Below are positions 54,555 through 63,064 of a stretch of 64,000 nt of DNA, in pieces. The position numbers and the translations under genes are program-made. Location: assembly GCF_036227225.1 (NCBI RefSeq), contig NZ_CP109444.1:5871501-5935500 (forward strand), read 5' to 3'. Origin of the DNA: Streptomyces sp. NBC_01478 (GTDB taxonomy: Bacteria; Actinomycetota; Actinomycetes; Streptomycetales; Streptomycetaceae). The notes under the pieces were generated by a model. The model was not told the DNA's origin and did not search any database. It saw nothing but the letters and a program-made list of their open reading frames with translations. Positions within the stretch are counted from its first letter, which is position 1. Each line of letters opens with the position of its first letter.

Positions 54555-55013
54555 ATGACAGCGACGGACCCCGCGCTCACCGCCCTCGCCCAGGGCTGGT
54601 GCGCCCTCTCCTTGTTGCACGGGAGGATCGAGGCGCACATCGAGCGCGCCCTGCAGGCCAAGCACGACCTGAGCATGCGCGAGTACTCGCTGCTGGACGT
54701 GCTCAGCCGACAGCACGACGGCGAGGGAGGGCATCTGCAGATGCGGCAGGTCGCCGACGCGGTCGTCCTCAGCCAGAGCGCCACCACCCGCCTGGTCACC
54801 CGGCTCGAGGACCGCGGCCTGCTCGCGCGGTACCTGTGCCCGACCGATCGCCGGGGCATCTACACGAACGTCTCCGAGGCAGGCCTCACGCTGCTCGAAG
54901 AGGCCCGCCCGACCAACGACACCGCGCTGCGCGAAGCGCTCGACGCGGCGGCCGCGAACCCCGAACTGGCGCCACTGGTCCGGGTCGTGGAGTCGATGAA
55001 CGTGCCCGCGTAG
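54555..55013 (+). CDS. MarR-family transcriptional regulator
   Basis: A 152-residue winged-helix regulator with LQAKHDLSMREYSLLDVLSRQ, LQMRQVADAVVLSQSATTRLVTRLEDRGLLARYL and the wing DRRGIYTNVSEAG. ATG 54555 has GGAGGAAAC upstream, a good site. Divergent from the MFS transporter gene, which is the obvious target. Ligand unknown. Confidence 0.95.
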   Translation: MTATDPALTALAQGWCALSLLHGRIEAHIERALQAKHDLSMREYSLLDVLSRQHDGEGGHLQMRQVADAVVLSQSATTRLVTRLEDRGLLARYLCPTDRRGIYTNVSEAGLTLLEEARPTNDTALREALDAAAANPELAPLVRVVESMNVPA

Positions 55014-55056
55014 GTCCGTCCCGCACCGCACTCCGACCGCTGCCTAAGGTGTGACC

Positions 55057-55509
55057 ATGGGAGATCTTGAGATACGGGCCGCGGTCACCAAGGACGTCCC
55101 CACCATCGTCGGCATGCTCGCCGACGATCCCCTAGGCGCCCAACGCGAGTCACCGGACGACCTGACGCCCTACCTGGCCGCACTGGACCGCCTGACCGTC
55201 GACCCGAACCAGCACCTCGTCGTCGCCGTCCGCGAGGGTCGCGTCGTCGGCACCCTCCAGCTCACGGTCATTCCAGGGCTGTCCCGCAAGGGCGCCACGC
55301 GCTCGATCATCGAGGCCGTACGCGTCCACGCGGACGAGCGAGGCAGCGGCCTGGGTACGCAGCTCATCGAGTGGGCGATCGCCGAGTCACGCCGCCAGGG
55401 CTGCCAACTGGTTCAACTGACCTCTGATGTCACTCGCACCGACGCCCATCGGTTCTACGAGCGGCTCGGCTTCACCGCCTCACACGTGGGCTTCAAGCTG
55501 CCTCTCTGA
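55057..55509 (+). CDS. GNAT-family acetyltransferase
   Basis: A 150-residue acetyltransferase with LEIRAAVTKDVPTIVGMLADD and acetyl-CoA P-loop RVHADERGSGLGTQLIEWAI, then RTDAHRFYERLGFTASHVGF. ATG 55057 lies six bases after GTGACC, with AAGGTG as the ribosome site. Single small gene next to MarR on the same strand. Substrate not readable. Confidence 0.92.
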   Translation: MGDLEIRAAVTKDVPTIVGMLADDPLGAQRESPDDLTPYLAALDRLTVDPNQHLVVAVREGRVVGTLQLTVIPGLSRKGATRSIIEAVRVHADERGSGLGTQLIEWAIAESRRQGCQLVQLTSDVTRTDAHRFYERLGFTASHVGFKLPL

Positions 55510-55577
55510 AAAGCCCTCCCGAAGAAACCCCTCCTCCGAAGAGAGCGAGGCGTCCGGCCGACAGCAGGAGGCGCCAT

Positions 55578-55591
55578 GTTTCACGTGAAAC
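55578..55591. other. parS site, perfect
   Basis: Exact GTTTCACGTGAAAC between the convergent GNAT and serine hydrolase genes, flanked by CAT and ACG. Confidence 0.9.
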
Positions 55592-55615
55592 ACGACGCCT
55601 CCCCGACTGCGCCGG

Positions 55616-57001
55616 CTAGCGAATCCCCCGCCACCCCTCCGAGTCCACCCCACCCGGCACAGAAGCACTCTCGTCGTACGGCTGACGCGTGAAGACGAAC
55701 GATCCGAGGTCCAGGTGGATCAGGGACCCGTCCGGGCGCCGTACGGGCCGCAGGAGCTCTCCGGCGTAGTAGCCCTCCAGCCCGGTCCAGGTGCCGTCAC
55801 CGTTGGCCCGGAATCGCGAACGGCGGCCCTTGCCGGCCAGCGGCTCCAGCGAGGCCCCGCCATCCGCCGTCAGCCGCAGGGCGAACCCGTGCGTACCCCA
55901 GTACCACTGCCCCGCCAACTCCAGTACGGCGGCGTCGACTTCGGGCATCGGGCGCCATGACTCGGGAATCCTCGGCTCGGCCTCGGCGACGATACGGACG
56001 AGATCGGCGCCCGCCGATGCCAGCAGCGGTCCGGAGGTGCAGTTGGCCAGCACCACCGCCGCGACGTCGTCCGCCAGGCTGATGCTGAGGTTCGCCAGGA
56101 AGCCGGGCAGCGAACCGGAGTGGCCGATGAGCAGTCGGCCGTCACGGTGCTGGACTTGCAGGCCGAGACCATAGGCGGAGCCGTCCACGACATCGGCGGC
56201 CTCGGCCGGTGCCGCTGGGGTCCGCATCTCCCGCACGGACTCCGCGCTCAGCACCCGGTCGTCCCCGTTGGCCAGGAAGACGGCGAACCGGGCCAAGTCA
56301 CCAGTGGTGGACCAGAGCTGACCGGCCGGCGCCATCAGACCGAGGTCCACGGCGGGTTCCGGCAGCAGTGCGTCGGCCCACGGGTGCACCGCCCAGCCGC
56401 CCGCGTGCGGTGCCTCGGGCTGACCACTCGTGCGATGGAGGCCCAGCGGTTCGAGCACTTCCCGCCGGAGTACGTCCTCCCAGGGCGCACCCCGCAGCTC
56501 CTCGACGAGCGCGCCCAACACCGTGTAGCCGGGGTTCGAGTAGTGGAACCGGCGGCCGACCGGATGCAGCAGAGGCTGATCGCCCAGCACATCGCGGAGT
56601 TCGGGGCGCAGGGAACCGGGCGTCCGTTCCCACCAGGGTGCGGGTGACTCGGCCGCCAACCCGCTTGTGTGCGCGAGCAGTTGGGCGATGGTGGCCTCAC
56701 CCGCGCCGGTGCCCGGCAGATGCTTCTCCAGGGGGTCACCGAGGTCGAGGACGCCCTCGTCGCGCAGCCGCAGCACCAGGACGGCAGTGAACGTCTTGGT
56801 GATCGAGCCGATCCTGTACTGCACGTTCTCGTCCGGCCCGTGCCCTTCCACCGAGGTCCGCGCGCCGTGCCACACCGTCCGCCCGTCCCGCACCACCGCG
56901 GCGACCAACGACGGCGCCCGCCCCTCGGCCTGGGCCACGGCGATCCGATGCAACAACGCCCGGCGGGTGCCGGGAAGCAAGTCGTCCTGAGATGTCGTCA
57001 T
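55616..57001 (-). CDS. Serine hydrolase, beta-lactamase-related
   Basis: A 461-residue protein of the beta-lactamase/penicillin-binding-protein-like family. SxxK is in YRIGSITKTFTAVL near residue 80, YSN in FHYSNPGYTVLG and HSG in LIGHSGSLPGFLANLS. A C-terminal domain of about 120 residues (LELAGQWYWGTHGFALRLTADGG, TWTGLEGYYAGELLRPVRR) resembles the DUF3471-type beta barrel. There is no signal peptide from ATG 57001 (MTTSQDDLLPGTRRALL), so it appears cytoplasmic. Substrate unknown. Confidence 0.9.
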   Translation of the reverse strand: MTTSQDDLLPGTRRALLHRIAVAQAEGRAPSLVAAVVRDGRTVWHGARTSVEGHGPDENVQYRIGSITKTFTAVLVLRLRDEGVLDLGDPLEKHLPGTGAGEATIAQLLAHTSGLAAESPAPWWERTPGSLRPELRDVLGDQPLLHPVGRRFHYSNPGYTVLGALVEELRGAPWEDVLRREVLEPLGLHRTSGQPEAPHAGGWAVHPWADALLPEPAVDLGLMAPAGQLWSTTGDLARFAVFLANGDDRVLSAESVREMRTPAAPAEAADVVDGSAYGLGLQVQHRDGRLLIGHSGSLPGFLANLSISLADDVAAVVLANCTSGPLLASAGADLVRIVAEAEPRIPESWRPMPEVDAAVLELAGQWYWGTHGFALRLTADGGASLEPLAGKGRRSRFRANGDGTWTGLEGYYAGELLRPVRRPDGSLIHLDLGSFVFTRQPYDESASVPGGVDSEGWRGIR

Positions 57002-57086
57002 GCCCCCAGTCCATCCGGCGGGACGACCGTACGTCGAGCACATTTCTCAGGAAACGGCACCGGGTCGGCCGCCCGCACTCACCCGC

Positions 57087-58565
57087 TCAGGTCTGCGCCA
57101 TGTCGACGAAGCGCGAGTAGTGGCCCTGGAAGGCGACGGTGATCGTCGCGGTCGGGCCGTTACGGTGCTTGCCCACGATGATGTCCGCCTCGCCCGCGCG
57201 CGGGGACTCCTTCTCGTACGCGTCCTCACGGTGCAGCAGGATGACCATGTCGGCGTCCTGCTCGATGGAGCCGGACTCACGCAGGTCGGACACCATCGGC
57301 TTCTTGTCCGTGCGCTGCTCGGGACCACGGTTGAGCTGCGAGAGCGCGATCACCGGGACCTCCAGCTCCTTCGCCAGGAGCTTGAGGTTACGGGACATGT
57401 CCGAGACCTCCTGCTGTCGGCTCTCTTGGCGCTTGGAGCCACCGGCCTGCATCAGTTGCAGATAGTCGATGATCACCAGCTTGATGTCGCTGCGCTGCTT
57501 GAGCCGACGGCACTTGGCGCGGATCTCCATCATCGACAGGTTCGGGGAGTCGTCGATGTAGAGCGGTGCCGACGACACCTCGGGCATCCGGCGTGCCAGT
57601 CGCGTCCAGTCCTCGTCGGTCATGGTGCCGGAGCGCATGTGGTGCAGGGCGACCCGGGCCTCGGCGGACAGCAGACGCATCGCGATCTCGTTGCGCCCCA
57701 TTTCGAGGGAGAAGATGACGCTCGGCAGGTTGTGCTTGATCGACGCCGCGCGGGCGAAGTCGAGCGCGAGCGTGGACTTACCCATGGCGGGACGGGCCGC
57801 GATGACGATCATCTGGCCCGGGTGCAGACCGTTGGTGAGCGAGTCGAGGTCGGTGAACCCCGTGGGCACACCGGTCATCTCGCCGCTGCGTGAGCCGATC
57901 GCCTCGATCTCGTCGAGCGCGCCCTCCATGATGTCGCCGAGCGGAAGGTAGTCCTCGCTGGTCCGCTGCTCGGTGACCGCGTAGATCTCGGCCTGGGCCC
58001 GGTTGACGATCTCGTCGACGTCGTCGTCGGCCGCGTATCCCATCTGTGTGATGCGCGTGCCGGCCTCAACCAGGCGGCGCAGGACGGCCCGCTCGTGGAC
58101 GATCTCCGCGTAGTACTCCGCGTTCGCCGCCGTGGGCACGGTCTGGACGAGCGTGTGCAGATACGATGCGCCGCCGACCTTGTTGATCTCACCGCGCTTG
58201 GTGAGTTCGGCGGCGATGGTGATCGGGTCGGCCGGCTCGCCCTTGGCGTAGACGTCGAGGATCGCCTGGTAGACCGTCTCGTGCGCCGGCTTGTAGAAGT
58301 CGTGGCCCTTGAGCACCTCGACGACGTCCGCGATGGCGTCCTTCGACAGAAGCATGCCGCCGAGCACGGACTGCTCGGCATCGAGGTCCTGCGGGGGCAC
58401 GCGCTCGAAGGCGGAACCCGCGCCCTCCCACTCGCCGCCTTCCCGGCCGCGGTCGTGCTGTTCGTCGCGGCCCCGGCCTCCTTCACCGCGTCGCCGGGAA
58501 GCGGGCAGACGATCACTGGGACCGCTGTCGGCCCACGGGTCGTCCAAGGGCTCGGAAATACTCAA
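57087..58565 (-). CDS. dnaB: Replicative DNA helicase DnaB
   Basis: Hexameric helicase that unwinds DNA at the fork. The 492-residue protein has an acidic/Arg-rich N-terminal stretch, the N-domain with PPQDLDAEQSVLGGMLLSKDAI, then Walker A ARPAMGKSTLALDFARAA near residue 237, Walker B VIIDYLQLM and the Arg finger region LRESGSIEQDADMVILLHRED. I chose TTG 58565 because GGGAGGAG lies nine bases upstream; GTG 58574 is an alternative but abuts the ribosome site. No intein insertion is seen. Single gene, leftward. Confidence 0.95.
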   Translation of the reverse strand: MSISEPLDDPWADSGPSDRLPASRRRGEGGRGRDEQHDRGREGGEWEGAGSAFERVPPQDLDAEQSVLGGMLLSKDAIADVVEVLKGHDFYKPAHETVYQAILDVYAKGEPADPITIAAELTKRGEINKVGGASYLHTLVQTVPTAANAEYYAEIVHERAVLRRLVEAGTRITQMGYAADDDVDEIVNRAQAEIYAVTEQRTSEDYLPLGDIMEGALDEIEAIGSRSGEMTGVPTGFTDLDSLTNGLHPGQMIVIAARPAMGKSTLALDFARAASIKHNLPSVIFSLEMGRNEIAMRLLSAEARVALHHMRSGTMTDEDWTRLARRMPEVSSAPLYIDDSPNLSMMEIRAKCRRLKQRSDIKLVIIDYLQLMQAGGSKRQESRQQEVSDMSRNLKLLAKELEVPVIALSQLNRGPEQRTDKKPMVSDLRESGSIEQDADMVILLHREDAYEKESPRAGEADIIVGKHRNGPTATITVAFQGHYSRFVDMAQT

Positions 58566-59025
58566 CCGAGCCACCTCCTCCCGTCCGCCGAGCGGACCTC
58601 GCCGTGCCCCTTATTTCTACGGCACGGCACTGACAAATGAGACGCCCAACTCCGGTACGGGCGCGTCGGTTTTGTGTTGGTTCTCAGTCCGACTGACGGG
58701 GCGGGTTCCGGTCCACCGTAGGCCCGCGGGCACCGTCAGCCAATCTGGTTATCCACAGGCCATGTGGACGACGGCCCGGATGCTGTGGAGAACCCGTCAA
58801 AACCTGTGCACGACCCGGTGGACAGCCCTGTGAACAAGACCTCGCCGCTTCGATCGAACCCAACCTGACCTGCACCTTTCCCATCCACCGGCTGTGCAGA
58901 AGAAAAACTTTCCACATCGGACCAAGATCGCTTCGAACAGTGCGCGAGAGGACACGAGGCGAGATCAGAGGTAAGGGTCACAAAGCAATTGCATCTCTTA
59001 CCTGTGGACGATTAGATTAGTGCTC
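58566..59025. promoter_or_regulatory. dnaB-MATE intergenic region with DnaA-box-like words
   Basis: A 460-bp gene-free region. It holds perfect TTATCCACA at 58749-58757, and one-mismatch words TTCTCCACA (58784-58792, minus), TTGTTCACA (58829-58837, minus) and TCGTCCACA (59003-59011, minus), and a weaker CTTTCCACA at 58908-58916. No gene is seen. Divergent promoters for dnaB and MATE must lie here, and a role of DnaA in controlling dnaB is possible but not shown. Confidence 0.55.
59012..59019 (+). promoter_or_regulatory. Likely -10 element of a leaderless MATE transcript
   Basis: TTAGATTA ends seven bases before ATG 59026, and no Shine-Dalgarno is seen, which suits a leaderless mRNA. No clear -35 was identified. 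Confidence 0.35.
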
Positions 59026-60363
59026 ATGACACAGGCTCCCGCGGCCACCAGGGCCACCCGACGACAGCAGGACCGAGAGATCGTCACGCTGGCCGTCCCG
59101 GCCTTCGGCGCGCTCGTCGCCGAGCCCCTCTTCGTCATGGCCGACAGCGCGATCGTCGGCCATCTCGGCACGGCACAACTCGCCGGACTCGGCGTGGCAT
59201 CCGCCCTCCTGACGACGGCCGTGAGCGTCTTCGTCTTCCTCGCCTACGCCACCACGGCGGCCGTCGCCCGACGGGTCGGCGCGGGTGACCTCCAGGCCGC
59301 CATCCGCCAGGGCATGGACGGCATCTGGCTCGCCCTGCTGATCGGCGCCACCGTCATCGCCGTCGTCCTCCCCTCGGCACCCGCTCTCATCGGACTCTTC
59401 GGCGCCTCGGACACCGCGGCCCCCTATGCGACGACCTATCTGCGGATCTCCTCCATCGGCATCCCGGCCATGCTGATCGTCCTCGCTGCCACCGGAGTCC
59501 TTCGCGGACTGCAGAACACCAAGACACCGCTCTACGTCGCCGTCTCCGGCTTTGTCGCCAACGGCGTCCTCAACGTGGGACTCGTCTATGGCGCCGACCT
59601 CGGTATCGCCGGCTCCGCCTGGGGCACCGTCATCGCCCAGTGGGGCATGGCTGCCGTGTATCTCGTCGTGGTCGTCCGCGGAGCGCGTCGGCACGGCGCC
59701 TCCCTCAGTCCTGACGCCGCAGGGATCAGAGCCTCGGCCCAGGCCGGCGCACCTCTCCTTGTGCGCACGCTCTCCCTGAGAGCCATCCTCCTGATCGCCA
59801 CGGCTGTCGCGGCCCGCCTCGGAGACGCCGCCATCGCCGCACACCAGATCATCCTGTCCCTGTGGTCCCTGCTGGCTTTCGCCCTCGACGCCATCGCGAT
59901 CGCGGGCCAGGCGATCATCGGCCGCTATCTCGGCGCGGACGACCCCCAGGGCGCCCGAGCCGCATGCCGCCGCATGGTGCAGTGGGGCATCGCCACGGGA
60001 GTGGTGCTCGGCCTCCTGGTGATCCTGTCCCGCCCACTCTTCCTCCCGCTGTTCACCAGCGACCCCACCGTCAAGGACACCGCCCTGCCCGCCCTGATCA
60101 TGGTGGCGCTCTCCCAGCCGATCTGCGGTGTCGTCTTCGTCCTGGACGGGGTGTTGATGGGCGCGGGAGACGGGCCGTATCTCGCCGGGGCGATGGTGGT
60201 GACCCTGGCGGTCTTCGCTCCAGTGGCCCTGCTCGTGCCGATCCTCGGTGCTGGACTGACCGCACTCTGGGGAGCGATGACCCTGATGATGGCGGTGCGG
60301 ATGTTCACGCTCCTGCTGCGCGCTCGCTCGGGGCGCTGGGTCGTCACGGGCGCGACCCGCTGA
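59026..60363 (+). CDS. MATE-family efflux transporter
   Basis: A 445-residue exporter with 12 hydrophobic helices of the MATE family. It has LAVPAFGALVAEPLFVMADSAIVGHLG near the start, GVLRGLQNTKTPLYVAVSGFVANGVLN near residues 160-190, and the second-half repeat AAIAAHQIILSLWSLLAFALDAIAIAGQAIIGRYLG. Uses a cation gradient to export organic cations or metabolites. ATG 59026. Two parS sites follow the stop, then a terminator shared with the ribosomal operon. Confidence 0.93.
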   Translation: MTQAPAATRATRRQQDREIVTLAVPAFGALVAEPLFVMADSAIVGHLGTAQLAGLGVASALLTTAVSVFVFLAYATTAAVARRVGAGDLQAAIRQGMDGIWLALLIGATVIAVVLPSAPALIGLFGASDTAAPYATTYLRISSIGIPAMLIVLAATGVLRGLQNTKTPLYVAVSGFVANGVLNVGLVYGADLGIAGSAWGTVIAQWGMAAVYLVVVVRGARRHGASLSPDAAGIRASAQAGAPLLVRTLSLRAILLIATAVAARLGDAAIAAHQIILSLWSLLAFALDAIAIAGQAIIGRYLGADDPQGARAACRRMVQWGIATGVVLGLLVILSRPLFLPLFTSDPTVKDTALPALIMVALSQPICGVVFVLDGVLMGAGDGPYLAGAMVVTLAVFAPVALLVPILGAGLTALWGAMTLMMAVRMFTLLLRARSGRWVVTGATR

Positions 60364-60365
60364 CC

Positions 60366-60379
60366 GTTTCACGTGAAAC
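60366..60379. other. parS site, perfect
   Basis: Exact GTTTCACGTGAAAC three bases after the MATE stop. Confidence 0.9.
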
Positions 60380-60394
60380 ACCGCGCACTGGCAT

Positions 60395-60408
60395 GTTTCA
60401 CGTGAAAC
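60395..60408. other. parS site, perfect
   Basis: Exact GTTTCACGTGAAAC, 29 bp after the previous site: the closest-spaced pair in the window. Confidence 0.9.
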
Positions 60409-60468
60409 ATGAGCGCCGTAGCGCCGCCCCGAACGCACCACAGGGCAGTGTCCCGTCCCGAACACAGC

Positions 60469-60502
60469 AGAGGGGCCGCACCCCAACGGGTGCGGCCCCT
60501 CT
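60469..60502. terminator. Strong bidirectional hairpin
   Basis: AGAGGGGCCGCACCC pairs perfectly with GGGTGCGGCCCCTCT (15 bp) around CAAC, between the convergent MATE gene and rplI. Confidence 0.85.
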
Positions 60503-60525
60503 CTCAGCTATGCCGAGCGCAGCGG

Positions 60526-60972
60526 TCAGGCCGCGATGACCTCGATGTTGACCTTGGCGGCAACCTCGGGGTGCAGACGCACGGACGTCTCGTGGGCGCC
60601 CAGGGTCTTGATCGGAGCAGACAGCTCGATGCGGCGCTTGTCGACCTCGGGGCCACCGGAAGCCTTGATCGCGGAAGCGATGTCGGCCGGGGTGACGGAA
60701 CCGAAGAGACGACCGGCGTCGCCGGAGCGGACGGCCAGACGGACCTTGACGCCCTCGAGCTGGGCCTTCACGGAGTTGGCCTGCTCGATGGTCTGGATCT
60801 CGTGGATCTTGCGAGCACGACGGATCTGCTCGACATCCTTCTCGCCACCCTTGGTCCAGCGGATAGCGAACTTCCGCGGGATCAGGTAGTTGCGAGCGTA
60901 ACCGTCCTTGACGTCGACGACGTCGCCGGCGGCACCGAGGCCGGAGACCTCGTGGGTGAGGATGATCTTCAT
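60526..60972 (-). CDS. rplI: 50S ribosomal protein L9
   Basis: A 148-residue structural protein of the large subunit. It starts [36 protein letters not shown], typical of L9, and has a long central helix and a C-terminal domain ([26 protein letters not shown]). Last of the rpsF-ssb-rpsR-rplI operon, 18 bp after rpsR. Confidence 0.97.
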   Translation of the reverse strand: MKIILTHEVSGLGAAGDVVDVKDGYARNYLIPRKFAIRWTKGGEKDVEQIRRARKIHEIQTIEQANSVKAQLEGVKVRLAVRSGDAGRLFGSVTPADIASAIKASGGPEVDKRRIELSAPIKTLGAHETSVRLHPEVAAKVNIEVIAA

Positions 60973-60990
60973 TTGTCGGTCACCCTTCCC

Positions 60991-61227
60991 TTATCGCGCG
61001 GTGGAGGTGTAGGGCAGCAGCGCCATCTCACGGCTGTTCTTCACAGCCGTGGCGACGTCACGCTGGTGCTGCGTGCAGTTGCCGGTGACGCGGCGGGCAC
61101 GGATCTTGCCACGGTCGGAAATGAACTTCCGCAGCATGTTCGTGTCCTTGTAGTCCACGTACTGGACCTTGTCCTTGCAGAATGCGCAGACCTTCTTCTT
61201 CGGCTTGCGCACAGGCGGCTTCGCCAT
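60991..61227 (-). CDS. rpsR: 30S ribosomal protein S18, zinc-binding (C+) form
   Basis: A 78-residue protein of the small subunit. It starts [19 protein letters not shown] and keeps the Cys pair CAFC, a further Cys in TGNCTQHQ and a His, so it is the zinc-binding C+ type. Streptomyces genomes also carry a C- paralogue elsewhere, used under zinc limitation. Third in the operon, with 57 bp to ssb. Confidence 0.97.
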   Translation of the reverse strand: MAKPPVRKPKKKVCAFCKDKVQYVDYKDTNMLRKFISDRGKIRARRVTGNCTQHQRDVATAVKNSREMALLPYTSTAR

Positions 61228-61284
61228 GGTGTATCTCCTGTGTGATCAAGAAGTGTGGGTACGACCCACCCTCGGCCCGAAGGC

Positions 61285-61896
61285 CTAGAAGGGGGGTTCG
61301 TCCGAGTAGCCGCCGCCACCGCCACCGCTGGCGCCGCCGGAGTTTCCACCCCAGCCGCCGCCACCGCCGCCGCCCTGGTTGCCACCGGCGGGAGCGCCGG
61401 TAGCCCACGGGTCGTCGGCGGGAGCGCCGCCGGCCGGCTGGCCGCCGCCGGAGTTTCCACCCCAGCCACCGCCACCCTGGCCGCCACCACCGCCACCGCC
61501 GAAGCCGCCGCCCTGGCCACCGCGAGCGCCACCGGCGGTCTTGGTGACCTTGGCCGTGGCACTGCGCAGGCTGGCGCCGACTTCTTCGACGTCCAGTTCG
61601 TAGACCGTGCGCTTGACGCCCTCACGGTCCTCGTAGGACCGCTGCTTCAGCCGGCCCTGCACGATGACGCGCATGCCTCGCTGGAGCGATTCGGCGACGT
61701 TCTCCGCCGCCTGACGCCAGACCGAGCAGGTGAGGAAGAGGCTTTCGCCGTCCTTCCACTCGTTCGTCTGGCGGTCGAAGGTGCGGGGAGTGGACGCGAC
61801 ACGGAACTTCGCGACCGCCGCACCGGAAGGGGTGAAGCGCAGCTCGGGGTCGTCGACAAGATTGCCGACGACCGTGATGACGGTCTCGCCTGCCAT
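61285..61896 (-). CDS. ssb: Single-stranded DNA-binding protein
   Basis: A 203-residue SSB. The OB fold spans residues 1-115 ([47 protein letters not shown]). A very Gly-rich disordered linker follows ([20 protein letters not shown]), and it ends in the acidic tip SDEPPF used to bind repair and replication partners. Typical SsbA of actinobacteria. 78 bp separate it from rpsF. Confidence 0.97.
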   Translation of the reverse strand: MAGETVITVVGNLVDDPELRFTPSGAAVAKFRVASTPRTFDRQTNEWKDGESLFLTCSVWRQAAENVAESLQRGMRVIVQGRLKQRSYEDREGVKRTVYELDVEEVGASLRSATAKVTKTAGGARGGQGGGFGGGGGGGQGGGGWGGNSGGGQPAGGAPADDPWATGAPAGGNQGGGGGGGWGGNSGGASGGGGGGYSDEPPF

Positions 61897-61973
61897 GGGG
61901 GAACCTCTCGGCGGGTTTGCTGCTGGCTGCTTGGTGCTGCTACTCGAATCCCGAGATCAGTTGAGCAGGATGC

Positions 61974-62264
61974 TCAGTGGGTCTCGGGGCGGAGGACCTT
62001 GGTCCGGAGGACCGACTCGTTCAGGTTCATCTGGCGGTCGAGCTCCTTGACGACCGCAGGCTCGGCCTGCAGGTCGATGACCGAGTAGATGCCCTCGGGC
62101 TTCTTCTTGATCTCGTACGAGAGACGACGACGGCCCCAGGTGTCGACCTTCTCCACCTTTCCGTTGCCCTCACGGACGACGGAGAGGAAGTTCTCGATCA
62201 GGGGGGAGACAGCGCGCTCCTCCAGATCGGGGTCGAGGATGACCATCACTTCGTAGTGACGCAT
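61974..62264 (-). CDS. rpsF: 30S ribosomal protein S6
   Basis: A 96-residue small-subunit protein; starts [19 protein letters not shown] and contains [26 protein letters not shown] and [18 protein letters not shown] 62264 follows AGGAGGTGGG, a strong ribosome site. First gene of the rpsF-ssb-rpsR-rplI operon; promoter within 62265-62540. Confidence 0.97.
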
Positions 62265-62540
62265 GTGGAACCCACCTCCTTTGGACTCAGCGGCCACGGT
62301 CGTTCCGTGGCAGGAGGGTTGTGATGCGTAAGCAACAGTGTGTGCCAGTAAAACAGCCGCCACTGACATCGGGTGCCCCTCGCGGGGATTCCGAGCCGTG
62401 GCATGGGCAGACACCAGTGCAGAGGGTACAGAGTACCCGCACACCGGCTTCCGGTTGAAATCCGGTGGCGGAGAGCGTCAATCTGTACACATCGGGTGTG
62501 TCCGGCGCGACGATGCGCCGCCTTCCGCAGGAGGTGCCAC

Positions 62541-62855
62541 ATGGCACAGGCATTGCGACCCAACACCGCCGGCTCTCTCTTCGCCACAGACGGCAAGCCC
62601 CATCCGCTCCAGGACACGCTGCTCGCGGTGACCCTGGTGCTCGGACTGACCGCGTTCATCACGGGCTTCTTCCACAGCCTGCATCTGCTCAGCTCCTGGA
62701 CCGGCCTGCTGGGGATCCTCACCGGCGCGTACGGGCAGTGGATCTCCGAGACGACGAGGGAGCGCTTCGGCCTGATCCTGGGTCTCGGTGCCGCGGGTGT
62801 CGGCTTCTTCCTCGGCATGGCGCACGGTGGCCTGTTCGGCGGCGTCATCAGCTAA
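62541..62855 (+). CDS. Small membrane protein of unknown function
   Basis: A 104-residue protein with three membrane segments (LAVTLVLGLTAFITGFFHSL, SSWTGLLGILTGAYGQW, FGLILGLGAAGVGFFLGMAHGGL). The start ATG 62541 has GCAGGAGG upstream, a strong ribosome site. I recall a conserved Streptomyces protein at this place beside rpsF but no function. It is divergent from the rpsF operon. Confidence 0.85.
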   Translation: MAQALRPNTAGSLFATDGKPHPLQDTLLAVTLVLGLTAFITGFFHSLHLLSSWTGLLGILTGAYGQWISETTRERFGLILGLGAAGVGFFLGMAHGGLFGGVIS

Positions 62856-63064
62856 CGGCCCGGAAGCCGGCGGGTCAGAAGCCGACGGCCAGGACGCCGT
62901 AGTCCGAACTCCACGTAAAACAGCACGGAACGCCTTGGCGGCCGACAGGCCGAGGCGAAGGTTGCATACGCCCAGTCGGGGCGCTCGCAAGGCGCAGTAG
63001 GCTTCGGCGCGAGAGCCGGAGCCCCTGTACCCATGGGGACACACCAGCCCGAGGAGCGCCCCGA

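Noticed and set aside
62908..62921. parS-like word near 62.9 kb
   Set aside because: ACTCCACGTAAAAC has four mismatches to GTTTCACGTGAAAC and is not palindromic.
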